Notes under the pieces: generated by a model
What the model saw: the letters and a program-made list of their open reading frames with translations, nothing else
Told to the model about the DNA's origin: nothing
Databases searched by the model: none
In this document: piece after piece, positions 61,168 through 64,000 of the stretch
How positions within the stretch are numbered: the first letter of the stretch is position 1
Layout: each line of letters starts with the position of its first letter
Made by a program: the position numbers and the translations under genes
Source of the DNA: Phoenix dactylifera
Lineage: Eukaryota > Streptophyta > Magnoliopsida > Arecales > Arecaceae
DNA length: 64,000 nucleotides
Assembly (NCBI RefSeq): GCF_009389715.1
Contig: NC_052400.1
Span: 21,297,674 to 21,361,673, forward strand
Reading direction: 5' to 3'

Positions 61168-61745
61168 ATGCCCAAGATCATGCACCCATAAAGCTAAGGC
61201 AACTTCCTACTTTTTAGCTATGTCAGTAACAATTAATTCTTGAGACCGATGTCGCAAACCTTGAAAAAGTAGGATATACATACACACATACATGTCTGTG
61301 TATATAAAATGGACTATGTTCCTCTCAAGAGGACAGGTACCTACTTCTCACTAGTCCAAAAATAAATAAAAGGACATCTAAATCAAAGATTCACACCATG
61401 AACCATGACCTATACCACATTAAAAATGTCTAGAAATAAAAAAACCACAAATTTTTGTAGCCCAAGATCATGCACCCATCAAGATAAGGCAACTTCATAC
61501 TTTTAGCTGTCCAAAGGTAACAATTAATCCTTGAGACCGATATCGTAAATCTAGAAAAAGTAGGATATACATACACACGTACGTACATATATGTCTATGT
61601 ATATGAAATGGACTATGTTCCTCTTGAGAGGAGAGGTATCTACTTCTCACTACTCCAAAAATAAATAATAGGACATCTAAATCTAAGATTCACACCATGA
61701 ACCATGATCTCTACCATTAGAAACGCCTAGAAACCAAAAACGATA
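61168..61745. repeat. Tandem duplication, about 290-bp unit, two copies
   Basis: Copies at about 61168-61455 and 61462-61745 share CCAAGATCATGCACCCAT, TTGAGACCGAT, AAAAAGTAGGATATACATAC and ATGGACTATGTTCCTCT, and both end near AAA. About nine-tenths identical by eye. Confidence 0.8.
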
Positions 61746-61865
61746 TATTTTCATGGCTTCTAACTTATGCATCATACAGATACGAACATGGATAGTTTTC
61801 ATTATGCCAATGTGCTAAAACTATGATAAAGTATTAAGTTGCAAATCCACCTTATTGATCATGAT

Positions 61866-62525
61866 CGATCAATCGATCTATCTATCTACCTATCTATGTG
61901 TGTGCATATGTGTATGTATGTATGTATGTGCATATGTGTATGTATGTATGTATGTGCATATGTCTATGTATGTATGTATGTGCATATGTATATGTATGTA
62001 TGTATGTGCATATGTATATGTATGTATCTATATGTGCATATGTGTATGTATGTATGTATATGTGCATATATATATGTATGTATGTATATGTGCATATATA
62101 TATGTATGTATGTATATGTGCATATATATATATGTATGTATGTACGTATTTGTATATACAAATATGTACATATATGTATGCATAGGTATATATATACACA
62201 TATGTATACATATTGTAAATATACATATATGTACGTATTAGTTATCTATCTATGTGTATACATATGTATATGTATGTATGTACGTATGGGTATGTTTGTA
62301 CATGAGTATATATGTATCTACATATTTGTATATACAAATGTGTACATATATGAATGCATATGTATATGCATATATATTTGTATATATACATATATGTATA
62401 CATATTTGTATATATACATATATGTATATACATATATGTACGTACTTGTATATACAAATACATATATACATATATACATGCACACACACATACATATACA
62501 TATATATATATAATATATATGTGTG
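61866..62525. repeat. TATG/CATATG-rich microsatellite block (about 660 bp)
   Basis: Starts with ATCT repeats, then many copies of units such as GTATGTATGTATGTGCATAT (period about 30-36), grading into TATATACATATATG. All six frames are open because the repeat lacks common stop contexts in phase, which explains the long but meaningless reading frames. Sequence upstream of the first recognised exon of the YLPM1-like gene. Confidence 0.9.
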
Positions 62526-64000
62526 TGCGCGCATGCATAAATGTGTATGAGTGTCGTAAAAGACTGTAGGCTATTAACATAGTACGCACTTTGCATGATA
62601 GCATCAACTTTTACAAGCTCATCATTTAGTCAACACATTCAAATCCGACCCCAATCCATACTTCACACTTAAATATTAACATCATAAACTACAAAATTAA
62701 AAGAAGAAAGAAAAAGCCCTCCTCATGCGGTGAGGAAGTATCTTGGATATATCCAAGAAGTATCCAGGATTTTTTTTCAATATTGAGAATAGGATAAAGT
62801 ATCAAGCATATATCCAAGAAGCATCTGATGAGTATTAGTATATGATACAGACACAGCATGTGACTTGAAGTATTCATGCTTCTTAAATTGAGGATTGTTT
62901 TTCTAGTTAGGGTTAAACGAAAAAAAAAGAAAGAAATCGTAATGCAGCGAAAATGTTGAAGTATCCAAATGCATATTGTGTTGTTTTCATATTTTCCTTG
63001 GGTTTATGTTCAAACATTTAATGGCAATTTAGGACTATAGATGTGAATCAATAAGACTTCATATGCACTAGCACCTTCAGGAAATACATATACCTCTCGT
63101 AGGTAAATGGTTGCTGCTACTAGCAATGGGATATCAGAGCTTGTCATTAAGGAGCAGTACAGATAAATAATGATGCAACAACAAAACAAAAATGGCAGGA
63201 GTTGATCAATGACTTGGAAGCATATGCAAATATAGTCAGATCTTCTATCCAAAGTTAAGTAGACATGTTGGTATCTACTGTGATTTGCTAGTTTTTTTGG
63301 TCGATTGCAGTGGCTCTCAGATTTGTGCTCATCTTTTCACGATGACTTGGCCAAATCATTTCTTGAACTTGCTGCCACTTTTCTGATCACATGTGTGTGT
63401 CAAACTTCTCTTATTTATTAAAGATCAATCAAGGATCCAGGTGCCTGGAAAATAAAATGTTTGAGATATTGTGATATTTTACTTTTATAAATAGCATCTA
63501 AGAATTAACTGAAGGATTAACAGATAGATGAGTCTGCAATGTGAACAGGCTAACAGACATGATGGATTTACATATTGCTAGCGGACAGAAGACACAACAA
63601 CACATGAAGATCAAGCGTAACGACCTGAGATTAAAAAATATTAAGCAAAAATGTTAAAATAACAAACTATGAGTGTGATAATTCAATTTTTTAGGCCTTC
63701 ATTTAGATTCACATGTAACAATTTCCAAATGCTACAGGCACAATCTTCCTAAATCCTAATTACTTTCACCATACAATATAAAGGAAATAAAAAGGAAAGC
63801 AAATCTAATTCATTTCCTGAAAATACTTTTTCTACCAACACGATTTTCAAGTTGAAGGGTAGATGATGTGTTAATCAATAGGATGCTAGATAAAAAAGAA
63901 CCAACAAGGGAAAAATAGTAAGTAGAATTTTTTTTAACTGATTAATACTAAATTCAAATTTTGAAAAAGATTAGGTCTTAAAGTTCCCCGAAACATGTCT
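62526..64000. other. AT-rich stretch, probably intron of the YLPM1-like gene
   Basis: No exon of the YLPM1-like protein and no other gene could be recognised. A short near-repeat (TATCCAAGAAGTATC, near 62750 and 62812) is the only visible structure. Confidence 0.4.

Noticed and set aside
61866..62525. CRISPR-like periodicity
   Set aside because: There are no unique spacers; the whole block is a graded tetranucleotide-type repeat in a plant nuclear sequence.
61839..62607. Frames of up to 224 codons (MCMYVCMY-type)
   Set aside because: Pure microsatellite translation, open in all six frames.

Overview
The window looks like nuclear DNA of a flowering plant, most likely a monocot. Evidence: intron-rich genes with GT-AG splice sites, plant-type FACT/SSRP1, pectate lyase and V-ATPase proteins, tRNA-derived SINEs, hAT-type MITEs and a small LTR retrotransposon. 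The very long, transposon-filled introns would fit a palm or a similar large-genome monocot, but the species is an inference.

Four gene loci are visible, all on the minus strand. (1) About 2.2-7.8 kb: a decayed, intron-containing copy of vacuolar H+-ATPase subunit d. It has a frameshift, no start codon, missing exons and an internally repeated exon region. (2) 11977-14021: a complete five-exon pectate lyase (445 aa, secreted, cell-wall pectin cleavage). (3) 15934-37013: a complete 16-exon SSRP1, the HMG-box subunit of the histone chaperone FACT. The exons sum to 1932 nt, giving 643 codons plus stop. One intron uses a GC donor, and a TATA box lies just upstream. (4) 39900 to beyond 60207: the 3' half (11 exons, 374 aa) of a plant homologue of YLP motif-containing protein 1 (YLPM1/ZAP3 type, P-loop ATPase fold). 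Its 5' exons lie outside the window or were not recognised. The loci have unrelated functions and there is no operon-like logic.

The rest is accessory DNA, mostly inside introns. Well-delimited insertions are a 1.88-kb non-autonomous LTR element with 5-bp target duplications (27501-29376), a 5'-truncated LINE tail with a 12-bp duplication (19599-20003), three hAT MITEs with perfect 8-bp duplications plus a fourth probable one, and two SINEs. The most distinctive material is a family of GC-rich elements built from short palindromic motifs (CCGG, GGTACC, ACCGGT). It has at least four well-delimited copies (23380, 25586, 47892, 48321), 8-10-bp target duplications, a shared terminal motif close to CAAGGTCCGCCGTACCGG and, in three of them, a central hairpin. 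A related fold-back copy (48741) and several AT-shifted relatives (9.5, 23.9, 53.5, 57.2-58.0 kb) suggest one diverse lineage. I cannot assign it to a named family from sequence alone.
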